Source of the DNA: Siphonodentalium dalli
Lineage: Eukaryota > Mollusca > Scaphopoda > Gadilida > Siphonodentaliidae
Reading direction: 5' to 3'
DNA: 64,000 nucleotides
NCBI GenBank assembly: GCA_032622095.1
Contig: CP136061.1
Span: forward strand, 200,812,244-200,876,243
The notes below the pieces were generated by a model that did not search any database, had not been told where the DNA came from, and saw only the letters and a program-made list of their open reading frames with translations. Numbering within the stretch: the stretch's first letter is position 1; each line of letters opens with the position of its first letter. Positions 11,701 through 23,690 of this stretch are shown piece after piece. The position numbers and the translations under genes are program-made.

Positions 11701-13514
11701 ATTCTAGGCATATATTAATATGCATGTTGGGGCATAACTTGACTCACCAGCATCCGGACATGACTCAGGTATAACTGACTTAGGTTTTTCCCACACGGGC
11801 TAATTGTTTTACCTGGGGTACGTAGTCGTTGAGTTATAAATGGTATAAATTCGACGGTGTAAATCATAGTCGATTATTTTGTCAGTATCATAGTGGACAG
11901 TCAAATATTTCTAGGACTCACGTCAAAACGTGATAGACCTCAACGTTATTTCCCAAAAATATTTTTATCGGGGGACAATTATAACAAATGACAAAGAAAA
12001 GATACATGCCAACCGAAAACAAATTCGAATGTCGTATAAGAGAACCGATAAACCAACATGTTAGTGTATTTGCCGGTGAGCTGGCAGCGCGTCGTCATAA
12101 TAACGTGGCAATCGTCATATCAAGGCGTTCCTTACTTTGTTTTGGCAGTGAGTGTGTGGTTATTGGTGTATCAATGCAATGGCCGTTGCATGTTTGGCGA
12201 TGAACATTTCAACCAATTGAAACGTATGCTCCCTTTGTGAACACATACCTCACGTGACGCCTGGTGTATAACTGTTTCAAATTAAACTTTAGTTTGGCAA
12301 TCTAAGCACTTAACAGAGCAAAGGTCCTCAAAAATCAAATATTAATACGTCTGGAAATGTCCTGAAGCGGGGCTATATATGTGGAGTAGAATAATCAATG
12401 CTACGCGTTTTTTATATGAAAAATTAACAGGAAGCCATCACTGGACGAAAGTGAGGTTTACAGATATGGCGATTTCACGTATTTTCCACCTACCGAATAT
12501 ACGTCACATTTAAGACGCTTTTATTCGTAAATACAGAAATTCTGTAATCTTGACTTTTGATTCGGTTTAAATCCCAATTATTCGCCGACATATAGCCTCG
12601 CAGATCTCAATATCAGTTTCTAAATATTACCCCGTATTATTACTGATCGCGAGGAGGGGTGATATAAAGAAAAGTTATTATAGATAATTTATATCTATAT
12701 AGTTCACACCAGTCCACAATCACGAAAGACGACACTAATATGAACATGACCTTAAACTATAAATAATCACACAAATAGCAAATTGCAAATAAGAACATAT
12801 TTCAATAGTTACGGAAACTACTGTGTGTATACAGAAATAATATTAAGAAATGCTACAACAGGGAGACTAAAAATAATCACAATACCATTCCACAGTACGA
12901 ATGAAAATATAAATATCATCATCAATATTGAGTCATTTAAGACCAATCCAAAGACACAAAATGTTGTCATACAAGTTGACTCAGTTGACAGTTTGTGAAT
13001 ACAATGGTACACAGTCGATTTCGACAATTTAATGGATACCTAGAGTATTTATATACAGAAAAGTCATTTCCCCAAAAACTTGCTTCTCGTGATTCTGGAT
13101 AATGTTTGATATAAATGGGCAGATTAAAAAACAATTGTACAGTTTTATAATATGGCTATTGTCATTAACGTACGCTTGAAATTGATCAATTTGATCAAAG
13201 ATGATTGCCAAAATGAACACCAAAAAAAACCTCAAAATTATAAAATTTGACAAATGTTCACCTATATCATTTTTCAAATGGCATTTAGCAACGGACGTAG
13301 ATATATTCTCCCAAATTAATGAGATAATATCATGCTATGTTTGGTATATTGTGAATACGTTTGAAAATAATCGTTTTTTTTAAACCGAAACTATATCAAA
13401 ATGGATTCTTAGATAGTAGAAACCTGACATGGAATTGGCCAATATAACTTAAAAGATCATGTCCACTTTAAGCCAGAAACTCAAACTGAATATGTGCTTA
13501 TGTATTACTTTTAG
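11701..13514. other. Unassigned stretch
   Basis: No gene or named repeat recognised. Several 60-80 codon frames on both strands overlap one another and have AT-rich composition, so they are not supported as coding. Confidence 0.4.
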
Positions 13515-13825
13515 ACCATAACGAATACGCCAAACTCAAAAGAATCACTAAAGTCAGAACTCCGAGAGTTATCCACATTTACGGCTATGGTATTGCGTTT
13601 GGGGCATATTTACTTTATTCGTTGTCTATTCTTGATGAATATCTGACCATGTTGATTATATTCGGCCACCACCAGTTACAATATCTAGGAGCAATATCAA
13701 AACTTTTTATTGCTATCATAATGCCACTGGGAAATATACTTGCTCAATTTAGAAATACCGACGCCACACAGGCCGTACATAATGTAGTGCAGAGCATTAG
13801 AACCGTATTTCATATCAATATATGA
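13515..13825 (+). CDS. Possible terminal exon of a membrane protein (unrecognised)
   Basis: A possible acceptor (TTACTTTTAG at 13,505-13,514) is followed by about 103 open codons to a TGA at 13,823-13,825. The translation has two hydrophobic stretches (IAFGAYLLYSLSILDEYL, then LFIAIIMPLGNILA) separated by a polar linker. It begins with a basic segment (KLKRITKVRTPRVI), a pattern seen in the last helices of multi-pass receptors. I recognise no family signature and no upstream exon, so this could be a chance frame. It abuts the 13,883-14,503 TIR element. Confidence 0.25.
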
Positions 13826-13882
13826 GACAATTGTGATTAATAAGATACATTGACACGTGCCATTTTAGTTTCCTGTTTTTAG

Positions 13883-14503
13883 CACCTGATACAGACCAAT
13901 GTTACTCTGTAGTAATACAAAACTATTAGTTAAAATTCCTCAGTGATATAGGGTATGTAGCATGACACGCCAGCCGTTGAGGCATGCCACATGTTCTTTG
14001 ACAAGCTAAAATCGTAACATTGCCACAGGGTAATAACTCTATAAAGAATGTATATTTACGAAATAACGCCGATTTGTATTAGAAATAACAACACCACCAT
14101 AGATCAACTGTGGTGAAATATAAGTAAAATTCTTCTCTTGGGTGGGTGGGCTTGGGGGAGGTTTGGGGTACGCTCTTTAAAAAACTTCTCCAAATATGCC
14201 CGTTATTTCGTCAAAAACACTTCTTCAAATATCTCCGTTATTTAGTTAATAAAAATAATTTCTTATTTCATAATTCGCGCTATTTCGTCATTTCGATGCA
14301 TTTTTTATTCCGCAATTTCGCTGTATTTTCCTATTTCGCTTTTTCGTGGTATTTCATATTTCGATAATTCGCTATATTTGACATATTATGGGATATTGGC
14401 ATGCCTCAACGGCTGGCGTGGCATGCCACATACCCTTTATCACTGAGGAATTTTAACTAATAGTTTTGTATTACTACAGAGTGACATTGGTCTGTATCAG
14501 GTG
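13883..14503. mobile_element. Foldback TIR element with 107-bp termini and 8-bp TSD
   Basis: The first 107 bp (13,883-13,989, starting CACCTGATACAGACCAATG) and the last 107 bp (14,397-14,503) are inverted copies with about five differences. The element is bracketed by a perfect 8-bp direct repeat, GTTTTTAG, at 13,875-13,882 and 14,504-14,511. An 8-bp target duplication is typical of hAT-type transposition. The interior of about 400 bp has no transposase; its right half (about 14,265-14,385) is a loose array of ATTTCG words. Confidence 0.88.
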
Positions 14504-14511
14504 GTTTTTAG

Positions 14512-16338
14512 CATATGTGTGTGTCTCATTAATCTAAATTCGTTTGAATAGTTGAGCCATTGGCACACTCGTCAAGACGGAAGTCAGCACATTTGATACT
14601 CGTATTACTTCGTGCAAGATATGGTCGCATTGATGAGAGTCTATTGACAACCAAATCGCCGCAGCAACTACAGATACATCATAAACACACTCCACAAGTG
14701 AACAGAGAGCTCACCAGAAAACTCACCGATTGCATATCAGAAATCTGCAACAGCATGTTTTCTTCGGTTGTTGGAGAGTATATATGGCAAATTATAATAA
14801 AAGTTATAATACAATTTCAAATTCAGCCGCTAATTTCATGGGCTATATGTTTCAGATTGACTTCCCTGTAGTTTACAGAAGAGTACATAAATCCGCCAAC
14901 GCGATTATTGTTCGCAGAAGACGTATAGAGCGCACATTTATAGGCTCTAATTTGGTGATATACGACAAAGGAATTGTTACACATGTATATTGATATCACC
15001 GACGAATCCCACAAATATGAGGTCACCCGATCAGGCTATTCCGGATGTTCATATAATGATGGGTTTCTATGATGTTATGCTCTTGAAATGTCAAGAATAA
15101 ACAGCGAGTTCGCAAATTATTCATATTGTTTCAGAATGACTGGGTATTTAGCCAACATCGAATAAATGTGTTCACCAGAAGTCTCGGAAACTCACGTTGG
15201 AGCGTTAACAATGAAACTTTAGTAAATTTGGATTATTTCTCTATTCTGGTAACCACCTTAGTCGCCATTTTGAATTATATGCACATGCATAAAAATATAT
15301 CAATCCAACATGTTATGCTTACGGAGTAGTTATATATCATAATTTATTCAAAATAATGTTGCAATGAGCCACCGATTTCAAACAGGAAGGTGTGAAAAAT
15401 CATATTTTGTTTTCCAAATTCGGTAGCCGTTTTGGGAGCCATCTTAGATTTTGAGGACCAAATTTCTCTACCAAGAGGAAGTGTGATAAATGGTATCACT
15501 AATGTAGAAATATAATCATTTTCCTATCTAATATTTCCTTCCTGACACTCTGAAATGTTCATGGCTGCAATGTTGATTATTTTATCTCATTTTGGTGGAT
15601 TCTCTTGAATTCTTTGGTATAAACAGCCATGGCTCACAAATTATTCTTACTGTTTCATAACTCCGTGTTCTTTTGCCAACTTGGATAAAAAACATATTCA
15701 CCTATATTCACTAAATCGCGCATTAGGAGTGATACAATGGAAATTGGTCAGATTTGAGTGACCGCCATCTTGAATGTAAATGCATGATGAACGTCGGAAA
15801 CGTTCATGTAACAGTATCACGATCTGTACTGATTCATACGGAGGCTAATGGCGTGAATGCAGAGAGTGTGTGATTATTTTGGTATACGCTTCACAATTAA
15901 CCCGCATGCGATAAAAATCAATCGACCGTTGAGGGATTGCAGTATGTAGGCTTCACACTGCCATGATAAGATTTTAAACAACCCGGTATTGCAGGCTCAG
16001 AAATTTAATTGTTATTCCTGATCAGAAGATTATGTTTCAACAATGATGGGTCTATAAAGTTATTTATCACATAATTAGCCCAATAACTCGGTTTGCAGTA
16101 AGACACACGCGTAATGTCGACACGCACAGTAAGGTAAGAGCTTATCGCAATGATGTCGATGTCAATGCCGGGACTTTATTATTATGTTAATTAGAATATA
16201 ATTATGAAGTTCGATTTGTGTTAGGTTATATAGTGGTGACTGTGAGATAAACATGGTTGACAAGGGCGGTTGAACATTTCTGTCAACATGAAAAGACACC
16301 TTTAAAATGTAACTCTATTTTTGCTCGATGGTGTTTAC
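14512..16338. other. Unassigned stretch
   Basis: Two overlapping plus-strand frames (14,560-14,871 and 14,730-14,993) occur, but neither matches a family I know. YY1-like words (GCCATCTTAGA near 15,437 and GCCATCTTGAA near 15,765) are present. No exon structure can be defended. Confidence 0.4.
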
Positions 16339-16565
16339 TTCCTCTCAGCCCATATATACCAGACAGAGCCAAGCTCTCGGGTCTCACTCTTGTTTCTGAA
16401 TGCAGACCTGATACTAACGTGCAGCGTGAGAAGATGTTGTTGTATTATTCTCCGTGGCCACCTGATGTGACTTTGTAAATATTTGTAATAATAAATTTCA
16501 TCAACGTGTTCTAAGAATTGCCAACTTAATGCTAAGAACCTGGGACCAGCCCGAGAGTGGTACAG
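16339..16565 (+). repeat. 227-bp dispersed repeat, copy 1
   Basis: Nearly identical to 22,694-22,920 (four substitutions by eye, about 98%), with sharp ends at TTCCTCTCAGCC and AGAGTGGTACAG. Both copies hold the same short open frame ending QREKMLLYYSPWPPDVTL. Two of the four differences are clear replacements within that frame, so constraint on the protein is not obvious. No TSD, TIR or A-tail was found. The high identity means a recent duplication or a young family. Confidence 0.85.
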
Positions 16566-17251
16566 GTCGACGTGGTGCCGTGAGCAGGATATTTCTTGGA
16601 ATTCTTGGAGATGGTTCACAACTCTTTATAGGTAAATAGGTAGATTTAACTATAGTTTAAAATGGTTCCATCAATTTGTCTATATAAGGTAAACTTAGAA
16701 ACTGCTCTTGTGCCAGTATGTTAATTTCTAGTTGTTGTTTCATTAATCGTTGCGTCGATTTGAAATAAAGAGTGGTTTTTATTTTCGAAGTATTATTAGT
16801 TAATTGTTGCTGGTCTAAATTTTTGTGCAAATTGGCCGTAATTATTAAAATTGAAATTTTTTATCAGCTAGATGAAATAATCACTGGGATAATGTGTCCA
16901 GAGCTATGGCATCCAAGAATTGGATGAGATTGGTTTGACAATCTGCGCGAGAATGACTCCCAGTGAATTATTAAATTATGCAGGGAATTATGTTCTGGGA
17001 ATTCACAGTTAGAGTTTAAATTGTTGCGTCAATATTTCAATATTAGGTATGCTTGGAAATTACTGTTGTGTCAGAGTTTCTATGTCAAATTGTTGTTTCA
17101 AAAATCGTTGCGTCGATTTGAAATAAAGATTGTTTGTTTTCGAGGTATTATTAGTTACATGTATGCTGGTCTAAATTATTACACCTTTATTCAGGATATA
17201 TAGGTATTAAATTTACTGATGATTTTAGGATGTTGTCAAGTTAATCATTCT
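16566..17251. repeat. Small duplicated segments, otherwise unassigned
   Basis: A block near 16,735-16,800 (TTGCGTCGATTTGAAATAAA) recurs at about 17,108-17,155 with its surroundings, a direct duplication about 370 bp apart. No coding feature recognised. Confidence 0.5.
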
Positions 17252-19759
17252 GGTCCGAATCGGCATCTCCAGTTTAGACCTAGTTTAAACTACCAGTTTA
17301 AACTGGGTTTAGTAGTAAAACCAAGTTTTTCTCCACCGCTGGGACGACATAGATTTGGTCGATTGCGTTACCTGTGGGCCACACTTGTCCAATTGCAAGA
17401 ATAGGAGGCGTGGTCTGTCTGTTTATTATCGCTAAGCTTGTCAATTCATTGTCCGGTCAAGCGACCTGTTGTCGCTATATAATCTCCTAATCAGGGGAAT
17501 AACCCGTGCGCTTTGAGAAATCACGACGAATGCACGGTCTGTTGTATAACGGTTAGATATTATCTAATATCATGGACGAACGTGACTTTTGGAACTCCAA
17601 AATATCTCTTGAGGGCATAGGTGGGGCCCCGCCACAAATACCCCATAGAAACACCATCACCCCGGGGGACCATACCATCCGGACGGGTGAAAATGGGGTA
17701 TGGACCATTTTTGAGAACGGGGAGGATTTCGGCGAATTTGACGGCATGAAAGGGTGGCTCGCCTATAAAACCCGATAGAAACATCACCCCTCACCCCGGG
17801 ATAACAGGGGTATGGACGGTAAGGATTTAGGCTAATTAATTTGGCAGCAGGAGTGGGTGGCACGATCAAAATACACCATAGAACCACCCCTACCCACCCC
17901 TCACCGGGGGAAGGGGTCACACCAGAGGAGGTGGAAATTGGGTACGCCCAAATACCGAATAGAAACACCCCAACCCTCACCCCCGGGGAAGGGTACCTCA
18001 AATAACGCATATAAACACCCTACCCTCACATCCGGGCGGGGTGGGGTGTGTCGCCACCCTCGGGTGAAGATGGGATATGAACCATGTTCGAGAACGGTAA
18101 GGATTTCTGCCAATTTGACGACAGGGGTGTGTGGCCCGCTCCAAATATCCCATATAGACACCATACCCTCATCCCTGGAGGGTACCACCCTGCTGGGGTG
18201 AAAATGGGGTATGGAGCATTTTATTCATTATTCGCAAAAACATGCCCCTGTTGGTTAACATTACGGCATGTGTAGGTGGCACGCCCCAAATACCCCATAT
18301 AATGGGGTATGGACCGTTATCGAGAACGGTAGGGATTTCGGCCAATATGACGTCATTGTTGGGCGGCCCGCCCTCAAATATAGTCATAGAAACACCCCCA
18401 CCCTTACCGCGGGTGGTTCTACCCGAGCGGGTGAAAATGGGGTCCGGGGTGGGGGTGGGGTGTTTCTATGGGGCGCATTTGGGATGTGCCACCCACCGTT
18501 CTCGAAAATGGTCCATACCCCATTTCACCCCCTCGGGGTGGTACTTCCGGGTGAGGGTGTTTCTAGGGGGTAGTTGGAGCGGGCTACGCACACTGCTGAC
18601 GTCAAATTGACCGAAATCCTTACCGTTCTCGAAAATGGTCCATACCCCATTTTCACCTCCTGTGTGGTTCCCCCAGCGTTCAGGGGTGGGCTGTTTCTAT
18701 GGGACATTTGAGCGGGCCATCCATCCATGCCGTCAATTGGCCGAAATCCTTACAAGTTTCGAAAATGGTCCACATCCCACGTTCACCCCCTCGGGTGGTA
18801 CCCCCCCCGGATGTGAGGGGTGGGGTGTTTCTATGGGTTATTTGGGGCGAGCCACCCACCCATACTATCAAATTGGCCGAAATCCTTACAGTTCTCCAAA
18901 ATAGTCCATACTCCACCCCCTCAGGGTGGCCGTTACCCTCCCCCGGGTGAAGGCTGGGGTGTCTCTGATGGGTATTTGGGCGGGCCACCAACCCATGCGT
19001 CAAATTGACCGAAAGAGACCTTTTTTGTGAATAAGGAATCAGTTTCAAAAGTTATGTTCGTGGCTAACGTGTCAATCTGATCAGTCCGATCCCGCCATGC
19101 TCTCAGCCGCCAAATCGACATCCGAACGAGCGAATTGCAAACAGACATATATAGCAAGAAATCATCCATCACACTGGCACATATTTTGTTAGAATTTATC
19201 TCATAAGTACCGACATCGCCTCCCCGAATTCCACTAAGACTCTATTGTATCTACATTGAGTGACAAACGCCCAAGCATAAACGCCTCCCCCAATTCAAAA
19301 TAAACACTCCCATATTCACGAAGAAACAACATGAATATTGGGCGAAAAATATCGGCCGAATAATTAAACCCACAAAACTAGGTTTTAGTCAAACCTGGGG
19401 TAGGGTGGTTTAACTTTGAATTTTTTTCAAAGTATATTTAAAGGTGTATGTTCGAGGCGAGACGTATGGTACGTATAAATCATATATACATAAGCTTATA
19501 CTGATGATTATATAGCCAATTCACCACAAACAATTAGTAATATTACCATAACTTTATCACGTTAATAAAACCTAGTTTCAACTTAAACTGGGTTTATCAC
19601 AAAACTTGGTTTAAGTACGCTAAAACCCAGTTTTACTCCCATAAACCTGGTTTAACTACTGTAAAACCAAGTTTAAACCCTACTTAAACCTAGTTTAAAC
19701 TGGAGTTAAACCTGGTCTAGAATAAAACCTAGTCTAAACCAGAGATGCCGATTCGGACC
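17252..19759. mobile_element. FB-like foldback element, 2.5 kb
   Basis: The outer ends are inverted: GGTCCGAATCGGCATCTCCA at 17,252 versus its inverse at 19,740-19,759, with homology extending through CTAGTTTAAAC into about 38 bp. Next inwards are AAACTGGGTTTA / AAACCCAGTTTTACT subterminal repeats, especially dense on the right (19,565-19,740). The core (17,570-19,015) is a satellite that changes orientation near 18,425. Long inverted arms built from tandem subrepeats recall Drosophila FB elements in design; homology is not implied. No TSD is evident and no transposase is inside. Confidence 0.7.
17570..19015. repeat. G/C-rich satellite with an internal orientation switch
   Basis: Units of about 130 bp carry GGGGTATGGACCATT, TCGAGAACGGTAAGGATTTC, GGCCAATTTGACG and CCCCATAGAAACACCCC. 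From 17,570 to about 18,420 they read in that direction. From about 18,430 to 19,015 every unit reads as the reverse complement (CGTTCTCGAAAATGGTCCAT at about 18,489, 18,624, 18,754 and 18,890). The junction sits at GGTTCTACCCGAGCGGGTG. The many overlapping frames of 60-120 codons here are artefacts of the stop-poor, C-rich repeat. Confidence 0.85.
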
Positions 19760-21855
19760 TATGAGTTTAGTGAGTTCTGGTTTTGAACGAATTGTGGGTT
19801 CAATTTTTGTTAAGGCTGTTATGTCGGTCAATTGAGCGTATACTATTAGTTTTATTGTGCTCAGATTATCCATTTGAAAACATTAGTTATTTATGACAGT
19901 TTGTCAAGAAACTGGTTGCGTCCAGCGAGATATATCTTTAAATAAAAGAAATTAGTTGAAGTAATTCAAATTTTTTTTTTAAATTAAAGACATTATAGTT
20001 ACTTGAAGTTTGAAGTATGGTTTAGGAATGTTCCATTTAGCCAAATGGTTCCAATGTTTTGCAAAAATATCTACACGGATGGTTAGTGGTATTTTGGTTA
20101 TAACACACCCAGATTGGGTTAAAATGTCGATTTTAAAAATAGATAGATCGCTGTACATATATCGCCATTGTATGTAGGCGTTATCGAAATGGTTTTAATG
20201 TGTTCAAGTTTCGAACAAACCAAAGTTGAACAGAGTTGACAAGTCGGAAAGTCAGAAATGTAACTGAATAATCAATTATGGTGTGCCCATACAAGAAAAG
20301 AATGGCTAGAAAATTGATTATGCCATAATTACATCTATTACGTGTATTCTGAGAGTGTCTGTAAGTATTAATCAGACTAACATGCTTTCCAGTATGTCTA
20401 AATGTTTGTGGACGGCACCGAGTACACGTAATAATATACATGTAGAATATAAAAGAAGAAAAACAAAGAACTTACTTTTTAAGGAGTTGTCAGAGAAAAC
20501 AACATGAATTTATCCAGATAATCCTATTAATTCCATGAAAATTGTACTGAATAAAGACACAATTTTAACCATAGTTATGTTGAAAACATTGTCAATGGGA
20601 AATATATCCGTCCCATAGGAAACATCGAGACAATATAGGAACGTATAGTCCATGTGGTGATTCGACATCCTTTGTAAGATACATACAAATTGTTTGGTCA
20701 AAATTACTGAATCGAGACCCTCGTTTAGCCAAAACATACATCGTCTTCAATAGAAATGAAACTGTGCCCCCAGGGTTTTAATTATGCAAACTGGCAAAAC
20801 TGTCCAACCGATACAATGGTAGATTTTCCCTTTGACCGCACTGGAGATGATACAAGGCTAAGTCAATTATATTGCAACCGAGTGGAGTCGCTCAGACGAA
20901 CAATTTAAATGAATGTCCACGAGTGTTATGGAGGTAATTGAAAATTTGACTGCTTGATAAAATTTCATACATATCACATATAAATTAAGTTTCGTTCACC
21001 ATATCGAGAATTCATATTTTACGAGGAACATGGGACATATGAATTAGAAATTAGCTTGCACATTCCTTTTAAGAGTTGTCTGAGGTCATGAAAATATAAG
21101 TTAGACGTTGTCTGAAGATTTTAAGTTTAAAGAGACATATGAGAATGAACTGGAAATACGTTTAAAGAGATAGCTGATGTCAGGAAATTAAAGTTTGTAT
21201 AGTGAACTATTGAATTGTTTTAAAGGGAAATATCATGATAATAAGGTAAAGTAGGTTGTATTAAAAACCCATATATAATTAGCTAGGAGTATGTGAACCA
21301 ATAAGCCAAGCAAATTGTGTCATGAGTTGTACATTTTATTCCGTTTCACAAGGAATATTTATATATATATAATCGATGGCATTTATATAAAATGTCCTTG
21401 GTGTGGGAGTTGTTTATGTTTATGAGAGTTGTTAGAATTTCAGTTTTTTTTTCAAATTGAAATGTGAATCGGTTACATTGTAATTTCAAGGTGATTTGAC
21501 GGGTGTTCCCAAATGCGGGGCCCGTGAGATGTTTAGTTTGGCATTCCAAGTTAATGGATAGCGATTTTGACGTGACAGGCGTGATTTTACACGCCGTGCC
21601 AAGGAATTTCTAAAATCTCAGTTTATAGAGCATTTGTACAAGAGTATTTGTACCATGCGGATATTTGTAGGGCCTTTGAGCCAAATTAAAATGTTAGTTG
21701 GTTATATGGGCATTTCTGTGCAATGAAACGTGTTCTACACGTATAGCGTGATTTTCACACGCTAATGCCAACCAGACTTAATTGATATTAGTTTCTAAAC
21801 ACAACGTATGAAGTCCTACACTAGACACCAATATATTGACCCATACCAATTTACG
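19760..21855. other. Unassigned stretch
   Basis: No gene, TIR element or tandem array recognised. Minus-strand frames at 20,181-20,441 and 20,510-20,737 are short and hydrophobic or mixed, without splice support. Confidence 0.4.
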
Positions 21856-22430
21856 CCCCAACTTCAAGATCAAGTTGGAAATTTGTTCAACTTTCGTATC
21901 GAACAAGGCGGTTTAAGCCATGACGGGAAGTCACACCCTAGATATTAAACCATATTGACTCTTAATTAATTTATGCCTGAATTCAAGATCAAGTTGGAAA
22001 TTTATTCAACTTTCGTATCGACACAAGGCCATTATAACTTCCGACAGAAGTCATATTTGGATCAATCGATCAATCATTCATTCGGAATCTAGCCAGGATG
22101 CTCGGGAATGACCGGGAAAGGCACCGTTGTTCTCCAATGCTGGATCTGGATCAACCGATGAGTCAGAAGATAGCCAAGATAAACGGGGTTAATAGGGAGA
22201 GGCACCATTACCTTCCAATGCTGGATCAGAACTAACTCTCCAGAACCAAAGCTTATTCTAGGATTATGACATTCTTCTGTTTCGGACCAATTCATAGCAA
22301 TCAAAGGTTTTGCTCGACTAAAGAAATTTCGGAGTGTGACATTCCTGTGATGGGAACTTGTAGGATTATGACATTCTTCTGCTTCGGAACAATTCATATT
22401 CCAAATGGGATAGTTTAAATCTCTCATCAA
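21856..22430 (-). repeat. Cluster of small local duplications with an internally repeated frame
   Basis: TCAAGATCAAGTTGGAAATT followed by TTCAACTTTCGTATCGA occurs at about 21,864 and 21,981. Further right, two pairs of near-copies (CCAATGCTGGATC at about 22,135 and 22,217; GGATTATGACATTCTTCTG at about 22,260 and 22,363) give a minus-strand frame (22,089-22,430, 113 codons) with repeated peptides (EECHNP twice, IQHW twice). The duplications explain the peptide repeats; no protein family is recognised. Confidence 0.45.
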
Positions 22431-22693
22431 GTTTTTTGTCTTATGACAAAAATCTTGAAAAAGGTGATATGAGTTATGTAATACTTTCGTAGCTGGGGTC
22501 AGTGTCCTGGCCTGAATGATTTAGATCATTGCCTCTGGGGTTCACTGCTTTCAACAAAACACCTTATTAAATTGTCCATCTGTTGTTGATGGAAATATCC
22601 ATCTGTTGTTGATGGAATTGTCCATCTGGTGTTTTGATGGGAGCGGCGCATACGTGTTCCAATCAAATCACGACATCTGGAGTTCGGGACGTT

Positions 22694-22920
22694 TTCCTCT
22701 CAGCCCATATATACCAGACAGAGCCAAGCTCTCGGATCTCACTCTTGTTTCTGAACGCAGACCAGATACTAACGTGCAGCGTGAGAAGATGTTGTTGTAT
22801 TATTCTCCGTGGCCGCCTGATGTGACTTTGTAAATATTTGTAATAATAAATTTCATCAACGTGTTCTAAGAATTGCCAACTTAATGCTAAGAACCTGGGA
22901 CCAGCCCGAGAGTGGTACAG
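22694..22920 (+). repeat. 227-bp dispersed repeat, copy 2
   Basis: Same orientation and same ends as the copy at 16,339-16,565, differing at four bases by eye. Flanking sequences are unrelated on both sides, so the unit moved or was copied as a discrete block. Confidence 0.85.
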
Positions 22921-23068
22921 TTCGTTGTGATAAGGAAATCAACTTTAATTTTTGTTAACCCCAGCCGTTTCGCGGTCGTTTTTTTTGCTAAAATGTGACT
23001 ATGTAATAAAATGGATCTTAAATTCGTCGCAATTATATATACAATTTATAAACCTCATCCACTAAATT

Positions 23069-23102
23069 CGATTCGGGCCTGGCTAAAGCTCGGCTCGAAT
23101 CG
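23069..23102. repeat. CTCG-spaced hairpin, small version
   Basis: Stem CGATTCGGGC (23,069-23,078) pairs with GCTCGAATCG (23,093-23,102) with one mismatch. Inside, CTGG (23,079-23,082) and CTCG (23,089-23,092) flank a 6-nt core CTAAAG that is itself a CT/AG mini-stem. CTGG is one change from CTCG. The outer flanks remain partly complementary (CACTAAA / TTAAAATAGTG). Confidence 0.6.
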
Positions 23103-23549
23103 ATCTTAAAATAGTGCACTTTGCTAATAAATAATGCTGACTATGTCAGTGTCTACCAGTCGAATGCAGAATTCTACCCTGCGATCGCTCATCTGGCAAA
23201 TTTTTACTGCAGAACTATCCCATGTATTAAACAATTTCTCCTCCAATGGTATCAGAAAACAGTTATATGCTGGTATCTCACTCATCTCATTTGCATCTTT
23301 TTCAAAGTCGAGGTAATGACTAGTTGTCATTTTTTAAAGTGTATACAAAGCGTTGCGATCACCAATATACATGTTTGTACATGTCATGACATCACGAGGT
23401 ACAAATCTGCGTTCTACTGGTAGACAATGACCATTTTAGTCATAATAATCTAAACTAAGTTACCAAGCACCTTCTCGTGAATTGTATGCTCCGGTGTTTT
23501 TTTCGGTTTCCAGTCAAACCGAGTTGTCCGGCTGGGGTTGATTTGATTT

Positions 23550-23690
23550 TTCTGGGGGGGGGGGGGTGGCAAATGGTCAGTGGAAAAAATCTGCAGTTTT
23601 TGCTGATTTTGTTTGGGGGGGGGGGGGGGGGAGGGGGAAACAGTTTTTTCCACCCTGTGTCTGCAGTTTTTTTCCGGCCCCCCTGTTGAA
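23550..23690 (+). repeat. G-run element, possible hAT-type remnant
   Basis: A G-run of about 13 bases near 23,554 and another of about 17 near 23,617 frame a short segment ending TTTTTTTCCGGCCCCCCTG. The right end resembles the TTCCGACCCCCCCCCT ends of the elements at 30,604-31,153 and 45,534-46,057, and CTGCAGTTTTT occurs twice inside. It could be a heavily deleted relative. The G-runs could form a quadruplex. Confidence 0.4.

Noticed and set aside
11305-11711. Minus-strand frames of 89 and 98 codons with repeated FSRKKLI-like words
   Set aside because: Products of the four-unit tandem repeat in overlapping frames; no independent coding evidence.
17657-19048. Many overlapping 60-122 codon frames on both strands with Gly/Pro-rich translations
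   Set aside because: They follow the period of the C/G-rich satellite, change with its orientation switch and overlap in all frames; repeat artefacts.
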